A stretch of DNA of 64,000 nt from Cryomorpha ignava (GTDB taxonomy: Bacteria; Bacteroidota; Bacteroidia; Flavobacteriales_D; Cryomorphaceae), in contig NZ_JAAGVY010000001.1 of the NCBI RefSeq assembly GCF_010686655.1, positions 186,001 to 250,000 on the forward strand, given 5' to 3'. Positions within the stretch are counted from its first letter, which is position 1, and the number at the start of each line of letters is the position of its first letter. The notes under the pieces were generated by a model. The model ran no database searches, had not been told where the DNA came from, and saw only the letters and a list, made by a program, of their open reading frames with translations. A program made the position numbers and the translations under genes. This document shows positions 36,134 through 45,076 of this stretch, piece by piece.

Positions 36134-37672
36134 CTAAAGTTCATCTATATTTTCTAAGTACGCATGAGCTTGTAACAAGATTTCTTCTACTTTCCCTTTA
36201 TCCATCTTGTCAAGCGTAGGATATACAAAACCTAACCTGGGGTTGTTCTGGAGTTTTTGTCTGTGACGGTGGTAAAAGTCCCAGTACAAACTATTAAACG
36301 GACAAGCTTTTTCTCCTACCTTTTTCTTTTTATCGTAATGGCAGCCCGAGCAGTAATCGCTCATCTTGTCAATATAATTTGCTGATGATACATAAGGCTT
36401 GGTTCCCACAATTCCACCATCGGCAAACTGGCTCATGCCGCGTGTATTTGTTATCTCCACCCATTCTATTGCATCTATGTAGATACCTAAATACCAAGCA
36501 TCCACTTCGTCAGGATTTATGCCGGCGAGGAGAGCAAAGTTTCCGGTTATCATCAGGCGTTGTATATGGTGTGCGTATGAATAATCAAGCGATTGACCAA
36601 CAGCTTGCGACAGGCAATTCATTTTGGTTTTCCCATCCCAAAACCACGAAGGCAACTTACGCTTATGATCAAAATAATTGAGGCCGGCATAGTCTGGCAT
36701 TTTGGCCCAGTAAATTCCGCGCATGTATTCGCGCCAACCGAGAATCTGTCTTATAAATCCTTCCACGGCTGGCAAGTTGTATTTCTTTTTATCATTGTGG
36801 TAGGCCTCTTCTACTCTATTTATTACCTCCTTGGGATTGAGAAGTTTAGCATTCATGCAAAAGCTCAAGCGCGAGTGGTACATGCTCCATTCATCGCGCT
36901 TCATAGCGTCCTGATAATCGCCAAAATTGCTCAGGCATTCATCAATGAAAAAGCGAAGCATCGCCAATCCCTCGCTTCGGGTTACAGGCCACAGAAAGTT
37001 TTTTGGATCAATTCTGCCTATCGTTTCAATTTTTTCTGCCTTCAGCAAATCTACCAGCTCTGAAACATCTCGCTTAAAACGCTTAGCATCAACAACTTTA
37101 TGCTCTTTGGGCAAGCTTTTTCTATTTTGCTTGTCGTAATTCCATTTTCCGCCTTCCGGCGAATCGCCATCCATGAGAATTCCATGTTTCTTTCGCATCT
37201 TTTGGTAAAAAGATTCCATCAGGAAAGTCTTCTTGCCTTCAAACATTTCAGCTACATCAGTTCTCGAAGTATAAAAATGCTCTGTATCAAATGTTTCTAC
37301 CGGCAATTCAATAGAATCAGCTAATTTTTTCAAACTCTCGTCAAGTCTGTATTCATCTGGTAGCAGATAGTGAAATGCAGTATAGCGATCTGTTTTTAGC
37401 TCTGCTCGCACATTATCTGCAATGCTGCCAGCGTTTTTCTTATCGTTAAGTGCAACGTATTTTACATCAAAATCTTTTGATTCCAACCATTCGGCAAAGT
37501 TGCGCATCGCTAAGAAAAATGCTATTACTTTTTGAATATGATGTGTTACGTAAGTCGCTTCGTCTTTTGATTCTACGATTAACACTGTAAACGATTTTGG
37601 ATCTTCTTTCCACCACGAATGAAAGTGATTTAGCTGATCTCCAAGAATTAGTCTTAAGGCAGGTTTTGACAT
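36134..37672 (-). CDS. phrB: FeS-containing bacterial cryptochrome/photolyase (FeS-BCP, PhrB-type)
   Basis: PhrB-type enzymes repair (6-4) photoproducts with FAD, a [4Fe-4S] cluster and a lumazine antenna. The 512 residues begin MSKPALRLILGDQLN. The four cluster Cys are present: one in KMNCLSQAVG and three in YCSGCHYDKKKKVGEKACPF. The active-site pair HH lies in YAHHIQRLMITGN. A TTG at 37681 adds three residues and is unlikely. TACGTTTG upstream is a possible -7 box. It opens the light-response block. Confidence 0.94.
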   Translation of the reverse strand: MSKPALRLILGDQLNHFHSWWKEDPKSFTVLIVESKDEATYVTHHIQKVIAFFLAMRNFAEWLESKDFDVKYVALNDKKNAGSIADNVRAELKTDRYTAFHYLLPDEYRLDESLKKLADSIELPVETFDTEHFYTSRTDVAEMFEGKKTFLMESFYQKMRKKHGILMDGDSPEGGKWNYDKQNRKSLPKEHKVVDAKRFKRDVSELVDLLKAEKIETIGRIDPKNFLWPVTRSEGLAMLRFFIDECLSNFGDYQDAMKRDEWSMYHSRLSFCMNAKLLNPKEVINRVEEAYHNDKKKYNLPAVEGFIRQILGWREYMRGIYWAKMPDYAGLNYFDHKRKLPSWFWDGKTKMNCLSQAVGQSLDYSYAHHIQRLMITGNFALLAGINPDEVDAWYLGIYIDAIEWVEITNTRGMSQFADGGIVGTKPYVSSANYIDKMSDYCSGCHYDKKKKVGEKACPFNSLYWDFYHRHRQKLQNNPRLGFVYPTLDKMDKGKVEEILLQAHAYLENIDEL

Positions 37673-38033
37673 AGGAGTCAAACGTATGAGGAAAAGAATG
37701 GTTTAGGAGAACGTATTTGGGTTTGTGGAGAAAAGGACAATATATTTCGTGTCAATCATTTTGATCTTCTAACCATTACGATTGTGATGTTTCAAAAGTA
37801 GAATTTTGCAAAGGTTTAGTTGATAATGTGAATTTCTGCTAAGGAAAAGTCTAAACTTCCTATTTCACACTTATGCCGAAGCATTGTAAATACAGGGGAG
37901 GGCATAGAGATGAATCTCTTACGGTAATCCAACTATAGGTTCCGGGCGAGACGCCCAAGTAACAAGTCCCTCGCGAGACGCGAGCGACTGCGGCGGCAAA
38001 TTACACAAAAATTTATTCGTGTATTAGTGGCTA
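37673..38033. other. Intergenic region, 361 bp
   Basis: This gap between phrB and the AarF-like gene holds no open frame worth calling. It contains the possible phrB -7 box (TACGTTTG just upstream of the ATG) and the REP-like repeat at 37941-38000. I see nothing else. Confidence 0.6.
37941..38000 (+). repeat. REP-like GC-rich repeat, copy 2
   Basis: GGGCG-aga-CGCCC and CTCGCG-aga-CGCGAG hairpins joined by AAGTAACAAGTCC, related to copy 1 at 29971-30022. Between copies the stems change on both sides together, so base pairing is kept. Confidence 0.65.
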
Positions 38034-39374
38034 TTATTTTTTCAAATCCAATTCCGAAAAATCAATACGCGAGTTAACTACAGCCCCAATTTGGTGCAAA
38101 ATATTGTAGAGCCCAAAATAGGTTCTGTTCACGTAAATTGCATGGCGCGAACCGCGTGCGGCATTGCTTTTACGAAATTGTTTGTCGTTAGCAATTTCAT
38201 CAGCAAGTCCATAAACCTGCTCAAAGTATTTTTTATCGCTAAAGTCGAATGATGCTGAATCAAACGGCTTGCCGAGTAAATCGACCATGCGGGTAAATAT
38301 GCCGGTAAAATAGGTTTTCTCTTTTTCAGAATCGCCGGGAAGGAAAAACTCCAGCTCGGCGAGAAGGTTTAGAAAATATTCTTTTCGGGCGGTAATTCCC
38401 GGCTCCATTAATCGAAAATATTCTTTGTAAAAATCTTCAGGAATTTCTTTTACACAGCCAAAATCAATGATTCCAAGAAGATTATCATCGGTAATAATAA
38501 AGTTTCCGGGGTGCGGATCAGCGTGTACAGCTCGGAGCGTGTGGATTTGAAAATCGTAAAAATCCCAGAGCGCCTGCCCAATTTTGTTTCGGGTTTCCTG
38601 ATCGGGATTGGTGTTAACCCATTCCATCAAATGCTTCCCTTCTATCCAATCCATTGTAATGATGCGTGGCGTTGAAAATTCGGGGTAATATTTCGGGAAC
38701 TTGACGTTTTTCAGTCCATTGCACTTTTCAGTGATCTCAATAGAACGTTTTAATTCCAGTTCATAATCTGTTTCTTCAAGCAGCCTCGCTTCCACCTCTT
38801 CGAGGTATTTCTCCAAATCTTTGGCCTTGATATTCATCAGGCTCAAAGCAATAGGTCGCGCTAAACGCAAATCGCTCGATACGCTATCTGCCACACCGGG
38901 ATACTGCACTTTTACTGCGAGCGTTTTTCCGTTTAGCTCTGCTTTGTGAACCTGGCCTATTGAAGCGGCATTAACAGCACGTTGAGAAAAGGTATCAAAA
39001 ACTTGATCGGGCGTTTTTCCCAATTGCTTTCTAAACGTATTCACCACAAGTGGATAAGAAAGTGGAGGAGCATTGTACTGCGCCATCTGAAATTTTTGGG
39101 CATACGCTTTCGGAAGCAAATTCTCGTCCATAGAAATCATCTGCGCCACTTTTAGTGCGCTGCCCTTAAGCTGGCTCAGCGAATTGTATATGTCTTCGGC
39201 ATTTGCCTCATCGAGTTCATCGCGACCGGTATCGCCCTCTACAAGACGCTTTGCGTAATACTTCAAATAATTTTTTCCCATCTTGGCACCCGTACCCACA
39301 AACTTTGAGGCACGCTGCATTTTAGATGTTGGTATGGAATCTTGCTCTTTGGTATGGCTCATTTTGATTGCCAT
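38034..39374 (-). CDS. ABC1/AarF (UbiB-like) atypical kinase
   Basis: The 446 residues show the atypical kinase fold: a K-rich motif near LKGSALKVAQMIS (the KxGQ-like region), AASIGQVHKAEL, the ATP-binding AVKVQYPG, and HADPHPGNF plus IIDFGCVKEIP for catalysis and metal. UbiB/AarF proteins aid ubiquinone or other isoprenoid-lipid handling. Its start overlaps the TetR gene. In this context (crtY, crtZ) a role in isoprenoid lipid metabolism is plausible, not shown. Confidence 0.9.
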   Translation of the reverse strand: MAIKMSHTKEQDSIPTSKMQRASKFVGTGAKMGKNYLKYYAKRLVEGDTGRDELDEANAEDIYNSLSQLKGSALKVAQMISMDENLLPKAYAQKFQMAQYNAPPLSYPLVVNTFRKQLGKTPDQVFDTFSQRAVNAASIGQVHKAELNGKTLAVKVQYPGVADSVSSDLRLARPIALSLMNIKAKDLEKYLEEVEARLLEETDYELELKRSIEITEKCNGLKNVKFPKYYPEFSTPRIITMDWIEGKHLMEWVNTNPDQETRNKIGQALWDFYDFQIHTLRAVHADPHPGNFIITDDNLLGIIDFGCVKEIPEDFYKEYFRLMEPGITARKEYFLNLLAELEFFLPGDSEKEKTYFTGIFTRMVDLLGKPFDSASFDFSDKKYFEQVYGLADEIANDKQFRKSNAARGSRHAIYVNRTYFGLYNILHQIGAVVNSRIDFSELDLKK

Positions 39375-40024
39375 AAAAATTTTGCAAAGTCGATTATACT
39401 ATCAATCGTAGTATCGCCAAGCAGTTGAAATGAAAGATTAACCGCTTTTTCGATGGCCGCATCTGTTCTTTCAAAATCGGCGCTGGTATCTTTTGTCCAA
39501 TAATCGACTACAAACATAAGCTGAAGCCAAAATGCCTTATCGTATTTATCAGAGATGAATGGTCGTTCCTTAATCTCATCGCCTTGAATGGCATCGCCTA
39601 CTACAGAACGAGCGTAATTGAGAAAAGCTTCTTTATAGCCTTTCAACCAATCTGGCGTAGTAGCACGTTTTTTAAGCTCAGGCCACTTAATGGTTACAAA
39701 ACTTCTTTTCGCCAAAAGCACTTGCAAATGTGCGTAGTAGAAAGTAAGCAGTTTTTCCTGGGCTGAAAATTCGGCGTAAGCCTTATCGCTCTGTACAGAT
39801 TTGATGGTCTCTGCCATCATCTCTTTAAAAACATCATTTTCTATGGCATCAAATGAACTGTAAAAAGTGTAAAATTCACTTTCGGGCATTCCCAAATCAT
39901 CAGTAAATTTGAATACAGAATTGGGTTGTTTGCCTTCCAGCAAAAGGGTTTTAATATACGCGTCGCGCACTTTCTCTTTTGTCCACTTTGCTGATGTTGT
40001 TTTTGCTTTAGTTTTTGCCGGCAT
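39359..40024 (-). CDS. TetR-like regulator
   Basis: The 221 residues from the ATG at 40024 (MPAKTKAKTT) have an N-terminal helix-turn-helix-like segment (FTDDLGMPESEFYTFYSSFDA) and an all-helical C-terminal domain. The match to TetR is in architecture rather than strong motif. A longer frame to 40117 lies inside the hydrolase gene and I reject it. It overlaps the hydrolase stop and the AarF start, so the three genes are coupled. Confidence 0.75.
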   Translation of the reverse strand: MPAKTKAKTTSAKWTKEKVRDAYIKTLLLEGKQPNSVFKFTDDLGMPESEFYTFYSSFDAIENDVFKEMMAETIKSVQSDKAYAEFSAQEKLLTFYYAHLQVLLAKRSFVTIKWPELKKRATTPDWLKGYKEAFLNYARSVVGDAIQGDEIKERPFISDKYDKAFWLQLMFVVDYWTKDTSADFERTDAAIEKAVNLSFQLLGDTTIDSIIDFAKFLWQSK

Positions 40025-40844
40025 AACTATGTGTTTTTTGGGAGCCTTGCTCCAATAAATTAATGAAGTTGAGGCATTTATTATTAAACTCTCCGGCTCT
40101 TTCAATATTGCATACATGGCCGCATCTTTCTATCACTTCCAGAAATACTTCGCCATATTTTGCCACGTACTCTTTTGCCGGTTCGAGAAATACGTGATCT
40201 TGCGCTCCCATTACAACTAAGCAGGGTGCGTGTATCTTTTCTTTAAACATCTCAGTGAGCGTTCTGTTCAGCTTTCCGATCAATCCAAGCCACTTTCTGG
40301 CTTCTTTATTTTTAAGTTTTTGTGCTTCGCGAATAAAGACTCTGCGCGATGCTGCATGATTGTTTCTCGGAAGCAAAACGAAGGCAAATAATTGATAGAG
40401 CAATTGAAAAGGCAATATCCGCGTAAGCGTTGTAGCCACAGTAGTTAACACCTTTATTTTCTTACTCATTTTAAATATTCCTCCGGCAAGTACGACTGAT
40501 GCCACACGGCTTTGTTGTACTTTCTCAATATGACGAATAATGATACTCCCCATTGAAACGCCAATAAAATGTGCTTCCGGAATTTGCAATTCGTCCATTA
40601 CGTGAATCACATCATCAGAAATGGTGTCAAACCCAAATCCGTGAATGCCTTCAGCAATATCTTTTGACTCGCCGTGGTCGCGTAAATCTACAAGCAGAAG
40701 ATTAAATTTATCCTTAAAAAAGGCAACTTGTTTTTGCCAGGTTTTTACGCTTCCGCCTGCCCCGTGCACAAAAACCATCCATGGCTTTTCCGGACTTAAC
40801 CGATATACATCGTAATGCAATAAATCACGCAATACAGCATTCAT
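40008..40844 (-). CDS. Alpha/beta hydrolase
   Basis: The 278-residue protein has the oxyanion loop VFVHGAGGS, nucleophile elbow GVSMGS, an acidic residue in MGAQDHVF and the catalytic His in ERCGHVCN. The substrate is unknown. The start overlaps the DUF2805 gene stop by four bases. Confidence 0.9.
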   Translation of the reverse strand: MNAVLRDLLHYDVYRLSPEKPWMVFVHGAGGSVKTWQKQVAFFKDKFNLLLVDLRDHGESKDIAEGIHGFGFDTISDDVIHVMDELQIPEAHFIGVSMGSIIIRHIEKVQQSRVASVVLAGGIFKMSKKIKVLTTVATTLTRILPFQLLYQLFAFVLLPRNNHAASRRVFIREAQKLKNKEARKWLGLIGKLNRTLTEMFKEKIHAPCLVVMGAQDHVFLEPAKEYVAKYGEVFLEVIERCGHVCNIERAGEFNNKCLNFINLLEQGSQKTHSYAGKN

Positions 40845-41134
40845 CGTTTCGAAATTTTATTCATTGTAATATCCCTTTGTCTTGTACATTTAAAACGGTC
40901 ATTACCCTCCGAAAGAGACTCGTGTTTTGTAGCCCTATTTTGCACGCGTTTACGCCAGCGTCTAAAAGCACCCGGTGAAATATTGCGACGCATTAGATCA
41001 ATAACCGTTTGCTCGGCAATACCAAACTGTCTAAAAATTGCATCAAAGGAGGTTCTGTCTTCCCATGCCATCTCTACCACTCTATCCAGATCGCGATCTG
41101 AAAGATTTGATTCAACTTCTCTTATTTTCTTCAT
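40841..41134 (-). CDS. DUF2805 / TIGR03643 family small protein
   Basis: The 97 residues contain the family's core VVEMAWEDRTSFDAIFRQFG and LMRRNISPGAFRRWRKRV. The family is helix-turn-helix-like and basic at its C-terminus and is often found near photolyase and cryptochrome genes. Function unknown. Here it lies between crtY-like and hydrolase genes, in the same transcription direction. Confidence 0.88.
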   Translation of the reverse strand: MKKIREVESNLSDRDLDRVVEMAWEDRTSFDAIFRQFGIAEQTVIDLMRRNISPGAFRRWRKRVQNRATKHESLSEGNDRFKCTRQRDITMNKISKR

Positions 41135-41146
41135 GATTTTTTAAAG

Positions 41147-41857
41147 CTATGTAACTTTAAGTGCTCCGGTAAGGATGCGCACTTTAAACATTTCAAGCAC
41201 CGTAATAACAATCAAAAGCATTAACATGTTGTAGCCCACATCATCTACCGGAATGGTAATTAAACGTATGCCCATATTCTCTGCATTGTTATACCATACA
41301 ATGGGCTCGTCAGTAAACATCCCCGTAAGGGCGCCATTAACAAAGAAAAACGGAATCTGGACAAACACGAACAATAGATAGAACTGACCTAAAAAATTGC
41401 TGCGATTGATGAGCAGATGCCAGATTAAAAAAAGGCTTAAAAGTGAAAAGGTGGTAAACGTATAAATTCGATCTACAAAAACGATGGAAAGGACGAAACT
41501 CACGAAAATAAGGATAGCCGTAATCTTATCTTGTATGCCGGCAAGCGGCGATTTTGGAAGGTAATAATTCAGTGTTTCATACAGAAATGTGCAGGCGTAA
41601 GGAACTGTAATAAAGAATAGCCACTCTTCTATAGGCAGGTTGGCAATTTTTATTCCCGTAATGTACCGCTCATTAAAGCCCCATACTTGCATAGATGTAA
41701 ACCACACATCCCAGGGAACAAAAACAAGAATCATTACGGCAATTCCCAAAAACAGACCCCGCCAATATCTAACAAAGAAAATTTTTTTCTCAAAGCTCCA
41801 AAAAAACGGAAGTGCAATGGTCAATATATTGAGAAGCAAATAGGTATATTTCTCCAC
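41147..41857 (-). CDS. crtY: Lycopene cyclase, CrtYcd-type membrane protein
   Basis: The 236-residue multi-pass membrane protein is of the heterodimer-type lycopene beta-cyclase (CrtYc/CrtYd fused). The motifs LPIEEWLFF in the first half and IPVDDVGYNM in the second are visible. It would cyclise lycopene to beta-carotene. Its neighbour crtZ completes the route to zeaxanthin. The gap to crtZ is 26 bases. Confidence 0.92.
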   Translation of the reverse strand: MEKYTYLLLNILTIALPFFWSFEKKIFFVRYWRGLFLGIAVMILVFVPWDVWFTSMQVWGFNERYITGIKIANLPIEEWLFFITVPYACTFLYETLNYYLPKSPLAGIQDKITAILIFVSFVLSIVFVDRIYTFTTFSLLSLFLIWHLLINRSNFLGQFYLLFVFVQIPFFFVNGALTGMFTDEPIVWYNNAENMGIRLITIPVDDVGYNMLMLLIVITVLEMFKVRILTGALKVT

Positions 41858-41883
41858 TCAGCCTGTTTAAAAATTATTTTCTT

Positions 41884-42345
41884 TCAGGCAATTGCCTTTT
41901 TTGCTGCACGGAAATATTCTATAGGTACAAGCAGCATTCCAAAGCATTCGCCCTCTTCTTTGCCCAGGTGTTTATGGTGCACTTTGTGGGCTTTTCTAAT
42001 CGCCCTCAAATATACATTATCCGTTCGTTTAAGCCATGGCAATCGCTGATGAATAAATACATCGTGAATCAGAAAATAGGATGCCCCGTAAAGTGCGATG
42101 CCTATGCCCATGAAGAGTCGCCAGTCGTTTCCGGCCAATACCCCAAAGAGGATAAGCAGCATGGAAGGGATAGCAAAAATGAGAAAGAAAACATCGTTTT
42201 TTTCAAAGAAGCCCGGTTTGTGCTGATGGTGATCTTTGTGAAAATACCACCCAATGCCATGCATCACATATTTATGTGTAAACCAAGCCATGAACTCCAT
42301 AAAGAAGAAGGTGCTAAAGATTAAAAGTACATATATCCAATCCAT
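41884..42345 (-). CDS. crtZ: Beta-carotene hydroxylase
   Basis: The 153-residue integral membrane di-iron enzyme has the four His motifs HKYVMH, HKDHHQHK, HDVFIHQR and HKVHHKH. It hydroxylates beta-carotene rings to give zeaxanthin. Its ATG overlaps the stop of the redox-protein gene by one base. Confidence 0.95.
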   Translation of the reverse strand: MDWIYVLLIFSTFFFMEFMAWFTHKYVMHGIGWYFHKDHHQHKPGFFEKNDVFFLIFAIPSMLLILFGVLAGNDWRLFMGIGIALYGASYFLIHDVFIHQRLPWLKRTDNVYLRAIRKAHKVHHKHLGKEEGECFGMLLVPIEYFRAAKKAIA

Positions 42346-42839
42346 TATGCTAAGGTAGTTAATTTCAGAAAGTCGGGCATATCTGAAACATATTTGTAGG
42401 TGAATTTATTTAAAATTTGCTTTTTGTGAAACAGGAAAACACCCGGCATTTGAAATACATCGCCGGCAGGTTTTCCTATCAAATGACCTTTTAAAACGCC
42501 GTGGGTGAACGCCCGCCACCAGTTTTTTGGATTAAAATATTGATTCATTTCGGCGTTTTTCAATCCAAAATAATGATAGAGCTCTTTTTCAGGGTCTGAT
42601 ATATGGCTCACTCCCTTAAGATCGTATAAATTTAAAAGCCGATCAGCAATTTTTGATGAGACCATGTGTACGACTACAATTTTGGTGTTTTGAGATTCTA
42701 GCTCGTCTTTTGCTTCAGCCAATCTCGTCATCGTTTCGCGACAGAAAGTGCAGCCAAAGTGACGCAGGAAAACCAAAAGAACTTTCTTGTTCTCGGCCAG
42801 TCTAATTAAATCTTCATGTTTGTTAGTGCTTGCGGTCAT
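42345..42839 (-). CDS. Peroxiredoxin-like / SelL-related redox protein
   Basis: The 164-residue thioredoxin-fold protein has CTFC in LRHFGCTFCRETM. It resembles AhpC/TSA-type SelL-related proteins. Being first in the crtZ-crtY series, it could protect or keep reduced something involved in light stress. No signal peptide. Confidence 0.8.
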   Translation of the reverse strand: MTASTNKHEDLIRLAENKKVLLVFLRHFGCTFCRETMTRLAEAKDELESQNTKIVVVHMVSSKIADRLLNLYDLKGVSHISDPEKELYHYFGLKNAEMNQYFNPKNWWRAFTHGVLKGHLIGKPAGDVFQMPGVFLFHKKQILNKFTYKYVSDMPDFLKLTTLA

Positions 42840-42892
42840 TTCGATATACTCTGATTAATAAACAAGGTGTTTTATTGATTGTTTATTACGCA

Positions 42893-43450
42893 ATGGGTAA
42901 AAATAAGTTGATAGTTTGGTTTTCAGCATGGCTTGCATTCATGATTTTAGTTGTTTTTCTTACCCAGCCGGATTCTCGGCCGTCTAAATTTGACGAGGTA
43001 AGTTTCCAAACAACCGAGTCTGCAGAACTCTACTTTCGAAACGTACGGTCTTTTTATTACAACTTTCGTGAGGAGGGTGGGGGCGCTTTTGATGCCTATC
43101 GCTTCTCTGCGCTTTATGAAGATACGCTGTCATTCGGCGTTCGATTTGTAATCTATAACAGCTGGCGGCAAAATATGGCCTTTGTGCGGGTTGATACGAA
43201 TTATACAAAGTTTGCTGCCACTGATTATTTGGTTTCCGCTTCCGCGAATGGGGACATAGATTCAATTCGCCCACCAGATCAATACAACGAATCTCATTAC
43301 GATTTTGCAAAAAATGTTTTTCTCGCTGCCCGAGCGAAAAATCGGATTGGGATTCCCCAAAAAACGGATACCTTGTGGGTGTCGGAATCTGATATGGCAA
43401 ATATTCGACAAACATTACGCGATTATTTTAAATTGATTGGGAAAATCTGA
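42893..43450 (+). CDS. Membrane-anchored hypothetical protein
   Basis: The 185 residues from the ATG at 42893 (MGKNKLIVWFSAWLAFM) have one N-terminal transmembrane helix or uncleaved signal and a soluble domain. I do not recognise it. A frame start at 42830 lies inside the divergent redox gene and is rejected. Its stop abuts the Cry-DASH stop (43451), convergent. Confidence 0.65.
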   Translation: MGKNKLIVWFSAWLAFMILVVFLTQPDSRPSKFDEVSFQTTESAELYFRNVRSFYYNFREEGGGAFDAYRFSALYEDTLSFGVRFVIYNSWRQNMAFVRVDTNYTKFAATDYLVSASANGDIDSIRPPDQYNESHYDFAKNVFLAARAKNRIGIPQKTDTLWVSESDMANIRQTLRDYFKLIGKI

Positions 43451-44857
43451 TTACCAAGTAGGGGAAATAAAGATGGGATGCGTGTATATGGAATTTTCCA
43501 ACTTATTGATTATCCTTTTATCAGCACTCAATTTCCAAGGTTCGTGAACATCCTCCTCGATAAGGCCTTTCAGTTCTGGAAGCCAGCGCTTTACAAACTC
43601 ACCAATTGGGTCGTATCTTTTCGCCTGACTTATCACATTAAAATGTCTGTTTGGCCTCGGGTCATTGCCCACACCAGCCAGGTAAGCCCAGTTTCCCCAA
43701 TTACTCGCCATATCGTAATCAATTAAGCGCTGCTCAAAGTAGGCAGCACCTTCACGCCAATCTTGCTTTAAATCGTCCACAAAAAATCCGGCAACATTTT
43801 GTCGTCCCCTATTGCTCATAAAACCTGTCTCGTTTAGCTCGCGCATATTTGCATCAATAAATGGAATCCCGGTCTTTCCCTGTTTCCAAGCTTCCGCTTT
43901 TGCAGTATCTGGTTTTACATCGGGCTTTCTTTCATTTGTTCCTGCTTTCGCAAATAGCTTTTTACCGTATTTAAAGGCTACAAACTTGAAGAAATCACGC
44001 CACAGCAATTCAAATATAAGCCAGTATGTCGCGTCATTTGCTTCTATTTCATTTTCAAATTTTTTGATTTCGCAATAAATCTTTCGTGGTGACACACAAC
44101 CTTGTGCGAGGTATGGAGAAAATTTAGATGAGTAATTCTCTCCCAATAACTGATTTCGGGTTTGCTTGTAATCCAAAATATGATGTGATTCCCAAAGATA
44201 ATTCTCAATGCGTTTTGAACCGGCTGATTCACCTCCTTCAAAGGTAAAAGTGGTGAATTCTGATTGTGGAACTTCCTCAAACCCAAGTTGAGCCAAAGTG
44301 GGAATTTCGCCATTAAGCCCTTCACAAAGTACAATATCTTCTGGTGTCTTAATTACATCGCGGACATACCATTGCTTCTCAATTATTTTACGAAAATCAG
44401 TAAAAACATGGGGTAGATCATTTAGCTTGAATGGCAAATCGTTTATATGAACCAGTGTTTGATTCCACGAGTATATTATTTTGACCTCTACGGGCAAATT
44501 ATGCTCCAAGGACTCTTCAAATTTGATCTCTTCGGGCCCTATTTCCTTATGAAGATAAATGGATGAAGGGTGATAATCGTCAATTATTTTTAAAAGTTCG
44601 TCAAGTGGTTTTCCAATTAAGACATGCAGCTTTCCACCTGCATTTACAAACGATTGATTTAAATCACTCAATGCTTCTAAAATGAACTTCAGCCGATGGT
44701 AACCCAATCTATTAGAACTGAAAGCCTCTCCCTTAAGCCACTCTCTATCAAAAATATATACCGGTATAATTTCATTAAAATTTTCAGCGGCTTTCCTCAT
44801 CGGTTCGTGATCTTCAAACCTCAAATCATTTCTGAATAGTACAATGGCTCTGCGCAT
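43451..44857 (-). CDS. DASH-family cryptochrome
   Basis: The 468-residue photolyase/cryptochrome has the N-terminal antenna domain (MRRAIVLFRNDLRFEDHEP) and the FAD domain with TGFMSNRGRQNVAGFFV, DMASNWGNWAYLAGVGNDPR. These are DASH signatures. DASH proteins repair CPDs mainly in single-stranded DNA and may signal. The DUF2256 gene sits immediately upstream in the same operon. Confidence 0.94.
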   Translation of the reverse strand: MRRAIVLFRNDLRFEDHEPMRKAAENFNEIIPVYIFDREWLKGEAFSSNRLGYHRLKFILEALSDLNQSFVNAGGKLHVLIGKPLDELLKIIDDYHPSSIYLHKEIGPEEIKFEESLEHNLPVEVKIIYSWNQTLVHINDLPFKLNDLPHVFTDFRKIIEKQWYVRDVIKTPEDIVLCEGLNGEIPTLAQLGFEEVPQSEFTTFTFEGGESAGSKRIENYLWESHHILDYKQTRNQLLGENYSSKFSPYLAQGCVSPRKIYCEIKKFENEIEANDATYWLIFELLWRDFFKFVAFKYGKKLFAKAGTNERKPDVKPDTAKAEAWKQGKTGIPFIDANMRELNETGFMSNRGRQNVAGFFVDDLKQDWREGAAYFEQRLIDYDMASNWGNWAYLAGVGNDPRPNRHFNVISQAKRYDPIGEFVKRWLPELKGLIEEDVHEPWKLSADKRIINKLENSIYTHPIFISPTW

Positions 44858-44858
44858 A

Positions 44859-44993
44859 TTAATTCATTTTATTCAGCCTACATTTTTGGCTACAATATTT
44901 TACGGTGTCCCAATTCTTCTCCCATTTTTTACGCCATGAAAATGGTCTCTTACAAACAGGACAAGTTTTAAGAGGCAATTCTGATTTTTTCAT
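44859..44993 (-). CDS. DUF2256 zinc-ribbon-like peptide
   Basis: The 44-residue protein starts at 44993 ([18 protein letters not shown]) and has a C4 pattern, CPVC then YCSQKC, with FSWRKKW between. DUF2256 is a tiny family typically beside cryptochrome/photolyase genes. It ends one base before the Cry-DASH ATG. A longer frame to 45053 runs through the terminator of the next gene and is rejected. Confidence 0.9.
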   Translation of the reverse strand: MKKSELPLKTCPVCKRPFSWRKKWEKNWDTVKYCSQKCRLNKMN

Positions 44994-45007
44994 AAAACGA
45001 AGTCTCC

Positions 45008-45045
45008 TAAAAAACGCCGCACCCCAACAAGGGTGCAGCGCTTTT
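45008..45045 (-). terminator. Terminator of the fasciclin-domain gene
   Basis: On the minus strand GCTGCACCC, a loop, then GGGTGCGGCG and TTTTTT follow the fasciclin gene stop (45077) by about 30 bases. Confidence 0.8.
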
Positions 45046-45076
45046 CTAACCACCTATTCAAACAAAAAGATTTAAT

